64,000 nucleotides of DNA from Burkholderiaceae bacterium. Its GTDB lineage: Bacteria > Pseudomonadota > Gammaproteobacteria > Burkholderiales > Burkholderiaceae_B. Both the position numbers and the translations under genes were made by a program. This document shows positions 25,767-34,650 of this stretch, piece after piece. The notes under the pieces were generated by a model. That model did not search any database. It was not told the DNA's origin and saw only the letters and a program-made list of their open reading frames with translations. Location: NCBI GenBank assembly GCA_023653055.1, contig JAMNXR010000001.1, forward strand, positions 248,001-312,000. Direction: 5' to 3'. The stretch's first letter is position 1; every line of letters starts with the position of its first letter.

Positions 25767-26522
25767 GTGGCTACGAAAGCTTTTAGTCTCGTGCGTGGTC
25801 TAGTAGGACTACTTGTGCTACTGAGTCTTTGGTGGCTCATGACAGTTCCCTTTTCAGCAAGCACTGGCATGGTGCAGCGGTTTGCCCCAGGTCCTGCTTT
25901 GCTCACGCTTTTAGAGATGCTTGGTCGTAGTGAAATTTGGACACATATTGGTGTGAGTCTTCAGCGTGTTTTTGTGGGCCTTGGTTTTGCTTTATTAATT
26001 GGTGTGCCTTTAGGTTTAGTAATGGGCAGCTCAGCAAAACTAAATGCAACGTTTTCACCTGCATTTCAATTTTTACGCATGATCTCACCACTCTCTTGGA
26101 TGCCGATTGCAGTGATTGCTTTTGGTGTTGGTAATCACCCTGTTTATTTTTTATTGGCGTTCGCTGCTGTGTGGCCGATTATGTTGAACACCATCGCAGG
26201 CGTACGCGCGCTGGATCCTCGCTGGTTGCAGTTGTCTAAAAGTCTTGCTGCTTCACGTTGGGAGACGTTGCGCGGTGTCGTCTTGCCGGGCGTGTTGGGT
26301 CATGTATTGACGGGCGCACGTTTAGCGATTGGGATTGTCTGGATCGTCCTGGTGCCATGCGAGATGTTGGGCGTGACGGCAGGATTGGGCTATTTCATTT
26401 TGGATACACGTGATCGGCTTGCGTATCACGAGTTGATGGCGACGATCGTATTAATCGGAATCCTAGGATTTGTGTTGGATTGGTTGTTTAGAGAAATTTG
26501 TCAATTATGGAGCAAGGCATGA
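25767..26522 (+). CDS. ABC transporter permease (NitT/TauT type)
   Basis: The 251-residue permease has about six helices and a cytoplasmic EAA-like loop AASRWETLRGVVLPG that docks the ATPase. It begins with GTG at 25767, four bases after the binding-protein stop. Its TGA stop overlaps the ATG of the OsmC gene as ATGA, so translation is probably coupled. Only one permease gene is present, as in SsuC/TauC importers that homodimerise. Confidence 0.92.
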   Translation: MATKAFSLVRGLVGLLVLLSLWWLMTVPFSASTGMVQRFAPGPALLTLLEMLGRSEIWTHIGVSLQRVFVGLGFALLIGVPLGLVMGSSAKLNATFSPAFQFLRMISPLSWMPIAVIAFGVGNHPVYFLLAFAAVWPIMLNTIAGVRALDPRWLQLSKSLAASRWETLRGVVLPGVLGHVLTGARLAIGIVWIVLVPCEMLGVTAGLGYFILDTRDRLAYHELMATIVLIGILGFVLDWLFREICQLWSKA

Positions 26523-27070
26523 GCGCTACAAAACAAGCTGAGACTGTCAACGTTTATCTGCGTCCAATCGATGCGGTCGGTCTCACAGCATTTGCAGAAA
26601 AAGGTCGAGGTAATCCGACAGGTAAAGGCACCAACAAGGTTCATACAGTCTTGGAAGGGCAATATCGGTCTCTAAATTATGTGGGAGATCATGCGCCCGT
26701 GATTGTGGACGAGCCCTTGCACTTGTTTGGTGAAAATACTGCACCTGCACCTGGCGAGATTGTGCTGTCTGGTTTAGGCGGTTGTTTAGCAGTGGGTATC
26801 CAGGCAGTTGCCACGTGGAAACAAGTCAAGCTTACCAAACTTGAGATTTTTCTCGAGGGCGATATTGGTAATTCAGCGGCTTGGGGTGCCGGTGGTGCGT
26901 TAGATAAGCAGCCGACTCAGATGGGCTTTCAGGCGGTCCGCGTTAAGGTCAATATCGAAGGTAATGCTTCAAAAGAGGTGCTAGATGAAATTGTGAAGCA
27001 TGCAAACTTTTATTCGCCTGTTGCAAACAGCATACGCAACCCCATTCCTTTTGAAATCAGTTCAGTCTAG
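26519..27070 (+). CDS. OsmC family protein
   Basis: This 183-residue protein has the OsmC/Ohr fold, with a first conserved Cys in GLGGCLAVGIQAVATWK and the EGD strand after it. Characterised OsmC/Ohr proteins reduce organic hydroperoxides through two Cys residues. The second Cys in the usual VSP-C context is not visible here (the region reads FYSPVANS), so thiol peroxidase activity is uncertain. The ATGA overlap with the permease fixes the start at 26519. In this operon it may protect against peroxides from the flavoprotein or handle an acyl intermediate. Confidence 0.85.
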   Translation: MSATKQAETVNVYLRPIDAVGLTAFAEKGRGNPTGKGTNKVHTVLEGQYRSLNYVGDHAPVIVDEPLHLFGENTAPAPGEIVLSGLGGCLAVGIQAVATWKQVKLTKLEIFLEGDIGNSAAWGAGGALDKQPTQMGFQAVRVKVNIEGNASKEVLDEIVKHANFYSPVANSIRNPIPFEISSV

Positions 27071-27084
27071 TCAGAGAGTCTGCT

Positions 27085-28203
27085 ATGAAACAGTTTGAGG
27101 CAGGTAAAGAGTCAATGTTAGGAATGGTGCGCTCGATCGCGCAAGGTCACCTGTCTCGGTCTGTTCAGGCGATTGATCAGCAAGGACTTTACCCGGAGAA
27201 CGTCCTGCGTCAACTCGCCGCTGCGGGGGGAATGAGCGCACATCTGCGTGCACCTCATGGCTTTAATGATTTCGGTTTGTCTATTCATGCGATTGCCGAG
27301 GTGGGTCGAGTATGTGGTTCGACAGGCTTCATGATGTGGTGCCAGGCCGTCTGTGGGCTTTATCTACAAGAGGCCTTGTCGTCTAATTTGCACGGTACCC
27401 CACTTGCCCTGCATGTCTCTGGGGAGCGACTGGGTGGGACAGCATTGTCGAATCCCATGAAAACGTATGCCAAGATTGAATCCTTCATGCTCAAAGCGGT
27501 ACCCGTTGAGGGGGGCTATCGCGTGACGGGAAGCTTGCCTTGGGTCAGCAATCTTGGGCCTGATCATTATTGTGGTGCCATTGCCTCAATTGAGCATGAA
27601 AGCGGGACACGCGAGTTGATGTTCCTATTGCGTTGCGATGCGCAAGGTGTAACGCTGAAAGAATGTCCAAGCTTTTCAGGTATGGAGGGTACGGCTACCT
27701 ATGCCTTGCATTTGAAAGATTGTTTTGTACCAGCTGAAGAAGTGATTGCAGAGCCTGCACGACCATTGATTAAAAAAATCAGAGCGGCTTTTGTCATGTT
27801 GCAATGTGGCATGGCGGCGGGCATTATTCAAGGCGCGATTGATTCGATGTGGGCGGTTGAAGATCAGTTGGGTCATGTGAATCGTTATCTAGAGGACAGG
27901 CCCGATGCGATGCAAGAAGAGCGTGATGCGTGGTTAGACAGAGTGCTTAAGCTCGCCCAAACACCCTATGACGATTCGGATGCGTTTTTCATTCAAGTAC
28001 TCGATGCACGCGCGCATGGCGCAGAATTGAGCTTGAGAGCAGCGCAATCTGCGTTGTTACACCAGGGCGCACGAGGCTATCTAATGAGCTCAGACGTCCA
28101 GCGTCGCGTACGGGAGTCGCATTTTGTCGCGATTGTGACGCCTGCAATTAAGCACCTACGCAGTGAAATGGCTCGGCTTAGTCAGGAAACGATGCCAGCA
28201 TGA
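27085..28203 (+). CDS. Acyl-CoA-dehydrogenase-like flavoprotein
   Basis: The 372-residue protein has the fold of acyl-CoA dehydrogenases and their monooxygenase cousins (SfnB/DszC group): an all-helical N-lobe, a central beta domain with GYRVTGSLPWVSNLGPDHYCG, and a helical C-lobe. The SFSGMEGTATYALHLKDCFVP segment matches the FAD-domain border. I see no standard catalytic Glu context for beta-oxidation, which leans to an oxygenase or non-CoA substrate. It lies 14 bases after osmC and overlaps the rubredoxin gene as ATGA, so an electron-transfer partnership is plausible. This is an inference. Confidence 0.8.
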   Translation: MKQFEAGKESMLGMVRSIAQGHLSRSVQAIDQQGLYPENVLRQLAAAGGMSAHLRAPHGFNDFGLSIHAIAEVGRVCGSTGFMMWCQAVCGLYLQEALSSNLHGTPLALHVSGERLGGTALSNPMKTYAKIESFMLKAVPVEGGYRVTGSLPWVSNLGPDHYCGAIASIEHESGTRELMFLLRCDAQGVTLKECPSFSGMEGTATYALHLKDCFVPAEEVIAEPARPLIKKIRAAFVMLQCGMAAGIIQGAIDSMWAVEDQLGHVNRYLEDRPDAMQEERDAWLDRVLKLAQTPYDDSDAFFIQVLDARAHGAELSLRAAQSALLHQGARGYLMSSDVQRRVRESHFVAIVTPAIKHLRSEMARLSQETMPA

Positions 28204-29456
28204 GTATGCTAGAAGTATGGAGGGAGTATCTCTGCAAAGCGTGTGGCTATATCTACAACGAGCGTGATGGCGATGTGGACAGTGGGTTGGCACCAGGCAC
28301 GCGTTTTGAGGATATCCCTGAGGACTGGTATTGCCCAATATGCGGGGTGACCAAAACGGATTTTGTGTTGGTCGAAGCGGGGCGAGCAGGTGCTTTGTCG
28401 ACACGCTCTAGCGCTTCCACCAGTCTGCCTCGCGATAACAATTCTTCGCGTCGCTCAATCAAGAAAATTTATGATGTCTTGATTGTGGGGGGAGGGACGG
28501 CTGCCTGGAAAATAGCGGAGGTCTTACGCGCCACATCACAGGACATTTCCATTGCGATGGTTTCGCAATGCGAGGCAGATCGCTACGACAAGCCTCTTTT
28601 GTCCGTGGCGATGGCGCGAAACTTATCCTTGTCCGGACTCGTTAAAGAAACGGGCGCTGCGGCGGCACTTAGGCTGCAAGTGGCTCTTTTCTCCAATACT
28701 ACAGCCATTAGTGTCAATACTTCTCATCAGGCGCTTCGCACAACGCTCGGGAGCATTCACTATCAGCATTTGGTGATTGCCCAAGGCGCTCGATCTGTTT
28801 TGCCAGCACATCTACCAGCTGAGCATTGTTGGCGAATCAACCATCTGAATCAGTATGCAAGGTTCCGTAACGCACTTGGTTCGACGCCGCGCCGAGTGCT
28901 GGTGATCGGTGCTGGTCTCATTGGCGCGGAGTTGACGAATGATTTAGCGTTGGCAGGGCATCACGTCACGCTCGTGGATATTGCTCCAAGGCCACTTGCA
29001 CGGTTACTCACACAAGCGGAACAAGCCGAGGCATTGTTGAAAGCTTGGGAGCCTCTGCAGATTGAGTTTTTGGGTAATACGGAAGTGTTAGAGGTCAAGC
29101 CATCTTCAGTACAAGGCTATGACGTGCGCTTAAATCATGGGCGACACGTCACTGTCGATGAAATTGTTGTAGCAACTGGCCTAAAAAGCTGTGATCGCTT
29201 GGCGAATAGTGCGAATCTTGCTTGGAACAATGGAATTGTCGTGGATTCAACTACCTTAGTCACTAGCACTGAAGGGATCTATGCCTTAGGCGACTGTATT
29301 TCCATCGCGGGTGAAACAAGTCGTTTCATTGAACCTATCGGTCGACAAGCAAGAACGATTGCTAGCCAGATTGTTGGCGATGCGCTGATTCCTTATCAGA
29401 ATCAGCGTGTTCCTGTGCGCATCAAGACAACCTCTTTACCATTGACGGTCAAATAG
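28200..29456 (+). CDS. Rubredoxin-rubredoxin reductase fusion (FAD/NAD(P))
   Basis: The 418-residue protein has an N-terminal rubredoxin domain with iron ligands Cys12, Cys15, Cys45 and Cys48 (CKAC and CPIC), a Ser-rich linker (about 60-88) and a reductase domain. The reductase has an FAD site IYDVLIVGGGTAAWK, an NAD(P) site VLVIGAGLIGAELTNDLALAG, VATGLKSCDR and a final IYALGDC FAD motif. It presumably passes electrons from NAD(P)H through FAD to iron and on to a partner oxidase. Tight ATGA coupling to the acyl-CoA-dehydrogenase-like gene suggests that protein is the recipient. Confidence 0.9.
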   Translation: MSMLEVWREYLCKACGYIYNERDGDVDSGLAPGTRFEDIPEDWYCPICGVTKTDFVLVEAGRAGALSTRSSASTSLPRDNNSSRRSIKKIYDVLIVGGGTAAWKIAEVLRATSQDISIAMVSQCEADRYDKPLLSVAMARNLSLSGLVKETGAAAALRLQVALFSNTTAISVNTSHQALRTTLGSIHYQHLVIAQGARSVLPAHLPAEHCWRINHLNQYARFRNALGSTPRRVLVIGAGLIGAELTNDLALAGHHVTLVDIAPRPLARLLTQAEQAEALLKAWEPLQIEFLGNTEVLEVKPSSVQGYDVRLNHGRHVTVDEIVVATGLKSCDRLANSANLAWNNGIVVDSTTLVTSTEGIYALGDCISIAGETSRFIEPIGRQARTIASQIVGDALIPYQNQRVPVRIKTTSLPLTVK

Positions 29457-29611
29457 CGTGAGGATGAATAACTGAGGCGTTATATTTTTTAATATAAGGC
29501 GTTGTAAATCTTGACCATGGGTTTGTCGGTGATTGCGTTCTCTGAACCCGTTCTTAATGACACATTCAAAGAAATGAATAAAGAGCGGTGCAATATGCAC
29601 GGAGACAAACG

Positions 29612-30582
29612 ATGAATAAAAAAATTTCAACCTTGATCGCGAGCGGATTTACTGGTCTTGCCTTGATGTTTAGTTCAGGTGTTCATGCGAGTTACCCAGA
29701 CAAGCCCATCCGCATAATCGTGACCTTTGTCCCTGGAGGCGGTGCTGATGTGTTGGCACGCTATATGGCTAAAGAGATGGCGGATGTTTTAGGTCAACCC
29801 GTTGTGGTAGAAAATCGAACAGGTGCAGGAGGCCTGATTGGTGTCGAAGCGGGTCTCGCTGCGGCACCAGACGGCTACACATTGACCCTGATTTCCTCAA
29901 GCTACACCGTCAATCCTAGTCTATACAAACTTAAATTTGATCCTGTTAAGGAAATCTCGCCCATTATTAAAATGAGCGCAGGCCCGATGCTCGCGGTGAC
30001 CTCTAACAAATTGGGATCAAAACGGTCGCGGAGTTAGTCGCGGCTGCAAAAAAATCTCTAGGTGCTATTAATTTTGCCTCCTCAGGACAAGGGAGTGTGA
30101 TCCATCTCGCGAATGAGCTTTTTAACCAGCGCGCGGATATCAAAATGGCACACATCCCCTACAAAGGTGGTGGCAACGCTTTGGTTGATTTGCTTGCCAA
30201 TCAGGTTGATCTGTATTTTGCCGCAACCGCGAGTGCATTACCGCACGTGCGTTCTGGAAAAATTAATGCCGTGGCGGTCACGACACCGAATCGTATTCCA
30301 GCCTTGCCAGATGTGCCAACAATCGCTGAAAGTGGATTTCCTAATTATGAAGCGACCCTTTGGTACGGCCTCATTGGCCCTAAAGGAATGCCTATTGCAG
30401 TTGTAGACAGATTAAACACTGTCATCAATCAAATTTTATTAAAACCTTCTGCGAGAGAAAAGATTCAGGCTGATGGCGCCGAGCCTGCAGGTGGAACAGC
30501 GGTTGCGTTTCGAGAATCGATTGCAAATGAAATCCAGATTTGGGGCAAGGTTGTCAAAGACATTGGCATCACACCTCAGTAG
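29612..30582 (+). pseudogene. Frameshifted Bug/TctC-family binding-protein gene
   Basis: The first frame (29612 onward, ATG preceded by GGAGAC) encodes a signal peptide and the Bug core YPDKPIRIIVTFVPGGGADV. It ends at a stop at 30035-30037. The remaining Bug body continues in the +1 frame from about 30016 (IKTVAELVAAAKK, then HIPYKGGGNALVDLL) to 30582. One missing base near 30014-30016 (TTGGGATC, where TTG-GGN-ATC is expected) restores a single 323-residue reading frame. It is either a recent inactivation or a sequencing error. It lies 155 bases after the rubredoxin-fusion gene on the same strand. Confidence 0.88.
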
Positions 30583-30602
30583 GGTCACGATTTGATTCCT
30601 CT

Positions 30603-31400
30603 TTAACCTTCATCCCAAACATAGGACTCCATCGATAGCATGCCATAACGAATTTCTGTTTCCAGAACTTGTATAGAGTCCTCATTCATGCTTGCACCAA
30701 GCGCGACGAATAGCGGCAAAAAATGCTCATCTGTCGGATGCGCTCTCAATGCATGTGGCGCTTGTGTTCTGTAGTCCAATAGTTTTGTAAGGTCTCTTTT
30801 CTGAGTCGCTGATCTCACCCAACTGGAAAACGCTGTGACATATGCTTGAGGTTGTGTGACTTCTGTGCCCCGAAACTCATTAAAATTGTGTGTCATGCTG
30901 CCAGACCCAATCACTGCAATGCCTTGGGTGCGAAGTGTCGAAAGTGCGTTGCCTAATGCTAATGTGAATGAGGGTGTTGCATCCTCGGGTAAGGAAATGG
31001 GAACGACTGGAATATCTGCCTGCGGGCGCAGATGCAGCATGGGAATCCAGACTCCGTGATCCAAGCCTTGCGCTGCGTCGAGTTCAGAATTGATTCCGGC
31101 TTTCTCTAGCGTGGACTGAACCAGTCGAGACAGAGCCTGTGAGCCCGGAGCGGGGTAACGCAGCGTGTAAAGCTCTTTAGGGAAGCCACCGAAATCGTGA
31201 ATTGTTTCAGGTTGGGGGTGATTGCCAACCTTGAGCGTCTTGGTTTGCCAGTGTGGAGACACCACCACAATCCCGCGCACTTGCTCCCAATGTTTGCCAA
31301 GTTTTGCGAGTGCGGCGCCTATTGGCCCCGGTTCGACAGCCAGCATTGGCGAACCATGAGAAACGAAGAGTACGGGCGCGAGGGTCTTGTTCATTGTCAT
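30603..31400 (-). CDS. ygiD: DODA-type extradiol ring-cleavage dioxygenase
   Basis: The 265-residue protein resembles YgiD/4,5-DOPA dioxygenases: VLFVSHGSPMLAVEPG near the N-terminus, VVVSPHWQT with a metal-site His, LDHGVWIPMLHL, and VIGSGSMTHNFNEF. These are zinc- or iron-dependent LigB-fold enzymes acting on catechols. I chose the ATG at 31400, preceded by GAGGA. It lies 33 bases after doxX on the same strand and shares its transcript, a common pairing. Confidence 0.9.
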   Translation of the reverse strand: MTMNKTLAPVLFVSHGSPMLAVEPGPIGAALAKLGKHWEQVRGIVVVSPHWQTKTLKVGNHPQPETIHDFGGFPKELYTLRYPAPGSQALSRLVQSTLEKAGINSELDAAQGLDHGVWIPMLHLRPQADIPVVPISLPEDATPSFTLALGNALSTLRTQGIAVIGSGSMTHNFNEFRGTEVTQPQAYVTAFSSWVRSATQKRDLTKLLDYRTQAPHALRAHPTDEHFLPLFVALGASMNEDSIQVLETEIRYGMLSMESYVWDEG

Positions 31401-31433
31401 GAAAATCCTCTACTGAAACATTTGATCTGAAGA

Positions 31434-31853
31434 TTAAGCCGCAGTGTGATGATATTTCGCGCTGAGCGTCCAGGATCCCGGACCATGAGCCGCCAACACT
31501 AGCAAACCACCTATCACGCCGACGTTTTTATAGAACATGAGTTGTTGCATGAATGATTGTTCTGCAGGGACCGCCCAGTATGCATGAAACGATACTGTGG
31601 CCACGGCAGTAAACGCAGCGAGTATTAATGAAGCTGTACGGCTAAAGAGTCCTGTGATTAATGCTAAACCACCACCAATTTCGACCACAATTGCGACGAC
31701 GGCAGCAAGAGAAGCGAAGGGTAGACCCACGGAGCTGATGTAGCCGACGGTGCCTTCAAAACCACTAACTTTGGACAAGCCAGCAGGCAAAAAAAGTGCT
31801 GCAAGTGCTAGTCGGCCAAGCAGTGTCAAACTATTTTGGAATGTCGTATTCAT
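31434..31853 (-). CDS. DoxX family membrane protein
   Basis: This 139-residue, four-helix protein starts near MNTTFQNSLTLLGRLALAALFLPAGLSKV and contains the DoxX-type GGGLALITGLFSR segment. DoxX/DoxD proteins are small membrane quinone-linked redox subunits, and several act in stress resistance. It is first in a two-gene unit with the dioxygenase and is divergent from a LysR gene across a palindrome at 31951-31973. Confidence 0.9.
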   Translation of the reverse strand: MNTTFQNSLTLLGRLALAALFLPAGLSKVSGFEGTVGYISSVGLPFASLAAVVAIVVEIGGGLALITGLFSRTASLILAAFTAVATVSFHAYWAVPAEQSFMQQLMFYKNVGVIGGLLVLAAHGPGSWTLSAKYHHTAA

Positions 31854-31950
31854 AAAAACCCCAGGTAAATTTAGTGAAAAGTGAATATGGCGAAACAGAT
31901 GACAGTCTATTAATCAATTAAATAAAGATAAATTAGGTAAATAATTATTA

Positions 31951-31973
31951 ATTGTCTTTAAAATAAAGACAAT
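31951..31973. promoter_or_regulatory. Perfect 10-bp palindrome overlapping the lysR start
   Basis: ATTGTCTTTA, a three-base spacer and TAAAGACAAT form a perfect inverted repeat whose last two bases are the A and T of the lysR ATG. It has the T-N11-A layout of LysR-type sites. It sits in the divergent doxX-lysR promoter region, so binding could block lysR translation or transcription and control doxX-ygiD. Confidence 0.6.
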
Positions 31974-32865
31974 GGATAGATTCGATGCGATGCGCGCCTT
32001 TGTGGGAGTGGTGGATGCCGGCAGTTTTGTCGGTGCGGCTGAACGTTTGCAGATTTCCAAGGCAGTCGTCTCTCGCTTAGTCGCCGAACTCGAGGATCAT
32101 CTAGGTGTGAGATTGCTTCACCGCACGACTCGCAAACTTTCACTCACTCCAGAGGGCGATACTTTTGTGGGTCGGTGTCGGAGCGTTTTATTCGAACTTC
32201 AGGAAGCTGAAGACGATGTGAGTCATCGCAGCGCGCAAGCGCGGGGTCTTTTGCGTGTGAATGTACCGGTGAGCTATGGACTTTCGCATTTGGCTGAACT
32301 GTGGCCAGGCTTTATGCAAAAGCACCCGGAAGTTATCTTGGATGTGACGCTGTCTGATCGTGTCGTCGATTTGGTCGAAGAGGGCTACGACATGGCAGTA
32401 AGGATTGGAAAGCTCGAGGCCTCAACGCTCGTCAGTCGTCGTTTAAGTGAAACAAGAATGGTCTTGTGCGCATCACCAAGCTATGTGATGAAAAATCCAC
32501 TGCCTAAAATTCCTGAAGACCTCGGTCAGCACCGTATCCTCGCTTATAGTTTGTTGTCCACGGGTGATCAATGGATCTTTACCTCTAATCAGGATGTTAA
32601 ACATCAAGTGTCTGTGCGTATTGCCCCTGTTATGCGCACAAATAATGGAGATACATGTCGCGCGGCAGCACTACAAGGTCAAGGCATTGTTTTACAACCT
32701 GATTTTTTAATAGGTGATGACATCAAGGCAGGCCGCCTGGTTGAACTCATGCCGCAATGGAATGCAGGCGAATTAGGGATTTTTGCTGTGTATCCGAGTC
32801 GCCGTTATTTGTCAGCGAAGGTTCGATTGTTAGTTGAGTATCTGGTAGAGCAGTTGAAACGATAA
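31972..32865 (+). CDS. LysR-family regulator (doxX-ygiD divergent)
   Basis: The 297-residue protein has the LysR helix-turn-helix MDRFDAMRAFVGVVDAGSF, then LQISKAVVSRLVAELEDHLGVRLLHRTTR, and a typical effector domain. The MDRFDAMR opening is that of the DsdC/PecT-like subgroup that commonly sits next to doxX and redox genes. The ridA gene starts 26 bases after its stop and may share its transcript. Redox or electrophile sensing is a guess from context. Confidence 0.92.
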   Translation: MDRFDAMRAFVGVVDAGSFVGAAERLQISKAVVSRLVAELEDHLGVRLLHRTTRKLSLTPEGDTFVGRCRSVLFELQEAEDDVSHRSAQARGLLRVNVPVSYGLSHLAELWPGFMQKHPEVILDVTLSDRVVDLVEEGYDMAVRIGKLEASTLVSRRLSETRMVLCASPSYVMKNPLPKIPEDLGQHRILAYSLLSTGDQWIFTSNQDVKHQVSVRIAPVMRTNNGDTCRAAALQGQGIVLQPDFLIGDDIKAGRLVELMPQWNAGELGIFAVYPSRRYLSAKVRLLVEYLVEQLKR

Positions 32866-32891
32866 ATTGATTGATTACTTTTGAGCATCAA

Positions 32892-33281
32892 ATGAAACTC
32901 ATACATTCGCCACACACCCCCGCACCAGCCGGTCACTACAGCCATGCCGTTGAAGCCGGAGGCTTAATCTTTGTGTCTGGAGTATTGCCAGGCAAGCCAC
33001 TTGACAGTGAAGTTGATACTTTTGAACGTCAGGTCCGCGCTTCTTTCAAACACTGCGTAAACATTCTCAAAGCAGCAGACTGTAAGCTCAATGATGTGGT
33101 GCAGTGCACGGCATATATTGTCGGTGTGTCGAACTGGCCAGAATTCAACGCGATTTATGCGGATATTTTTGGAGACCATAAACCTGCTCGTGCTGTGGTC
33201 CCTGTACCCGAACTGCATTATGGATTCATGGTTGAAATTCAATTAGTTGTAGAGAAAAAGAGTTTAGAACGACTGAATTAA
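32892..33281 (+). CDS. RidA/YjgF family enamine/imine deaminase
   Basis: The 129-residue protein has the RidA fold with HSPHTPAPAGHYSHAVEAGGLIFVSG near the N-terminus and ARAVVPVPELHYGFMVEIQ near the C-terminus. The Arg-Val and Glu residues of the active site are present. RidA proteins hydrolyse reactive enamines and imines from PLP enzymes, and paralogues serve specific catabolic pathways. I chose the ATG at 32892, just after TTTTGAG. Its position between lysR and the thiolase-like operon leaves its pathway open. Confidence 0.88.
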   Translation: MKLIHSPHTPAPAGHYSHAVEAGGLIFVSGVLPGKPLDSEVDTFERQVRASFKHCVNILKAADCKLNDVVQCTAYIVGVSNWPEFNAIYADIFGDHKPARAVVPVPELHYGFMVEIQLVVEKKSLERLN

Positions 33282-33386
33282 ATAGAAAAATCGCTCGTTC
33301 TATTGAGCAGGATGCTCATGATTAAGCGTCCATGCAATATGACAGTTTTATATATTGACATGATCAGTTCAAAACTGAATATTTCG

Positions 33387-33415
33387 TTTACTTGTCAAAA
33401 CGCACGTGGTATAAA
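33387..33415 (+). promoter_or_regulatory. Candidate promoter of the thiolase-like operon
   Basis: TTTACT (33387-33392) and TATAAA (33410-33415) are separated by 17 bases, ahead of the operon's first start at 33489. An inverted repeat ATTGAATG/CATTCAAT (33427-33434 and 33461-33468) in the untranslated leader may be an operator. Confidence 0.45.
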
Positions 33416-33488
33416 AATTTACAAAAATTGAATGCCCCATTGAGTGGTTCAATCGGGTGACATTCAATATTCATAGAGACAACATCGC

Positions 33489-34646
33489 ATGAGCATTCGC
33501 GGCAAAGCCTACATTGGGGGCATTTACGAGCACCCCGCACGGAAAATTGAAAACAAATCACTCGCCCAGTTGCATGCGGAATGTGCAAAAGGTGCATTAG
33601 AGGATGCTGGACTCACGATCCATGACGTTGACGGTTACTTTTGTTCCACCGATGCCCCAGGTGGGCTAGGTGGTATCAATATGATCGACTACATGGGCCT
33701 CACTGTCAGACATTCGGACTCGACGAATACGGGTGGGTCTTCTTACTTATACCTTGTGGCGCATGCCGCCGAGGCTATTGCTGCGGGCAAGTGCAGTGTG
33801 GCGTTGATCACCTGTGCCGGCTTTGGTCGGCCCGGCACGATCGTACGAGAGCTTGATTCGAACATTCCGGATACGCCTTTTGAAATGCCCTATGGGCCTG
33901 TGACCGTTAATTTATATGCGCTCTCAGCCATGCGTCATATACATGAATTCGGGACAACCAGTGAGCAGCTCGCCTGGGTCAAGGTTTCTGCCTCGCATCA
34001 TGCGCAGCACAATCCAAACGCATATCTTAAAAAGGTCGTGACCGTTGAGGATGTCCTGAATTCACCCATGATCTCCGATCCTCTGCATCGCTTGGATTGC
34101 TGCGTGGTAACGGATGGTGGCGGTGCGGTCATTGTGGTGAGCCCAGAGGTTGCCAAACGACTCAAGCGTCCGATGGTCAAGCTCATTGGCGCGGGCGAAT
34201 CACCGAAAGGACAGATGGGTGGCAAGGTCGATATCACCTATACCGGTGCGGTGCGCTCAGGCCCAATCGCTTTTGCTGAAGCAGGTGTCACGCCTCAGGA
34301 TATCAAGTACGCCTCGATTTACGATAGTTTTACGATCACAGTCATCATGACGCTAGAGGATCTTGGCTTTTGTAAAAAAGGCGAAGGCGGCAAGTTTGTG
34401 ATGGATGGCAATCTCATTTCAGGTGTAGGTAAATTACCGTTCAATACGGACGGTGGTGGCTTGTGTAACAACCATCCCGTTAACCGTGGCGGTATTACCA
34501 AAATTATCGAGGCGGTGCGTCAATTGCGTGGCGAAGCGCATCCGCTCGTTCAAGTTAAAAATTGCGATATCGCGCTTGCTCACGGTACCGGTGGATCGCT
34601 CAGTACGCGCCACGGTAGTGCCACACTCATCATGGAAAGAGAATAA
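33489..34646 (+). CDS. Thiolase-fold protein lacking the nucleophilic Cys (SCP2/Ltp2-like)
   Basis: The 385-residue protein has the thiolase double fold, with SIRGKAYIGGIYEHPARK at the start and NTDGGGLCNNHPVNRGGI and HGTGGSLSTRHG late. Thiolases have a catalytic Cys near residue 80-90 in a Gly-Gly-x-Cys context. Here that position reads NTGGSSYLY (80-88), so the nucleophile is missing. In characterised cases such as the Ltp2-ChsH2 pair, a Cys-less thiolase-fold protein with a DUF35 partner is a retro-aldolase. A DUF35 gene follows immediately, so retro-aldol cleavage of a CoA ester is a reasonable hypothesis. Other thiolase-like lyase roles are possible. Confidence 0.82.
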   Translation: MSIRGKAYIGGIYEHPARKIENKSLAQLHAECAKGALEDAGLTIHDVDGYFCSTDAPGGLGGINMIDYMGLTVRHSDSTNTGGSSYLYLVAHAAEAIAAGKCSVALITCAGFGRPGTIVRELDSNIPDTPFEMPYGPVTVNLYALSAMRHIHEFGTTSEQLAWVKVSASHHAQHNPNAYLKKVVTVEDVLNSPMISDPLHRLDCCVVTDGGGAVIVVSPEVAKRLKRPMVKLIGAGESPKGQMGGKVDITYTGAVRSGPIAFAEAGVTPQDIKYASIYDSFTITVIMTLEDLGFCKKGEGGKFVMDGNLISGVGKLPFNTDGGGLCNNHPVNRGGITKIIEAVRQLRGEAHPLVQVKNCDIALAHGTGGSLSTRHGSATLIMERE

Positions 34647-34650
34647 TTCG

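Noticed and set aside
29480-29497. TTATATT/AATATAA repeat after the rubredoxin-fusion gene
   Set aside because: Seven A/T pairs with a four-base loop are unlikely to terminate transcription.
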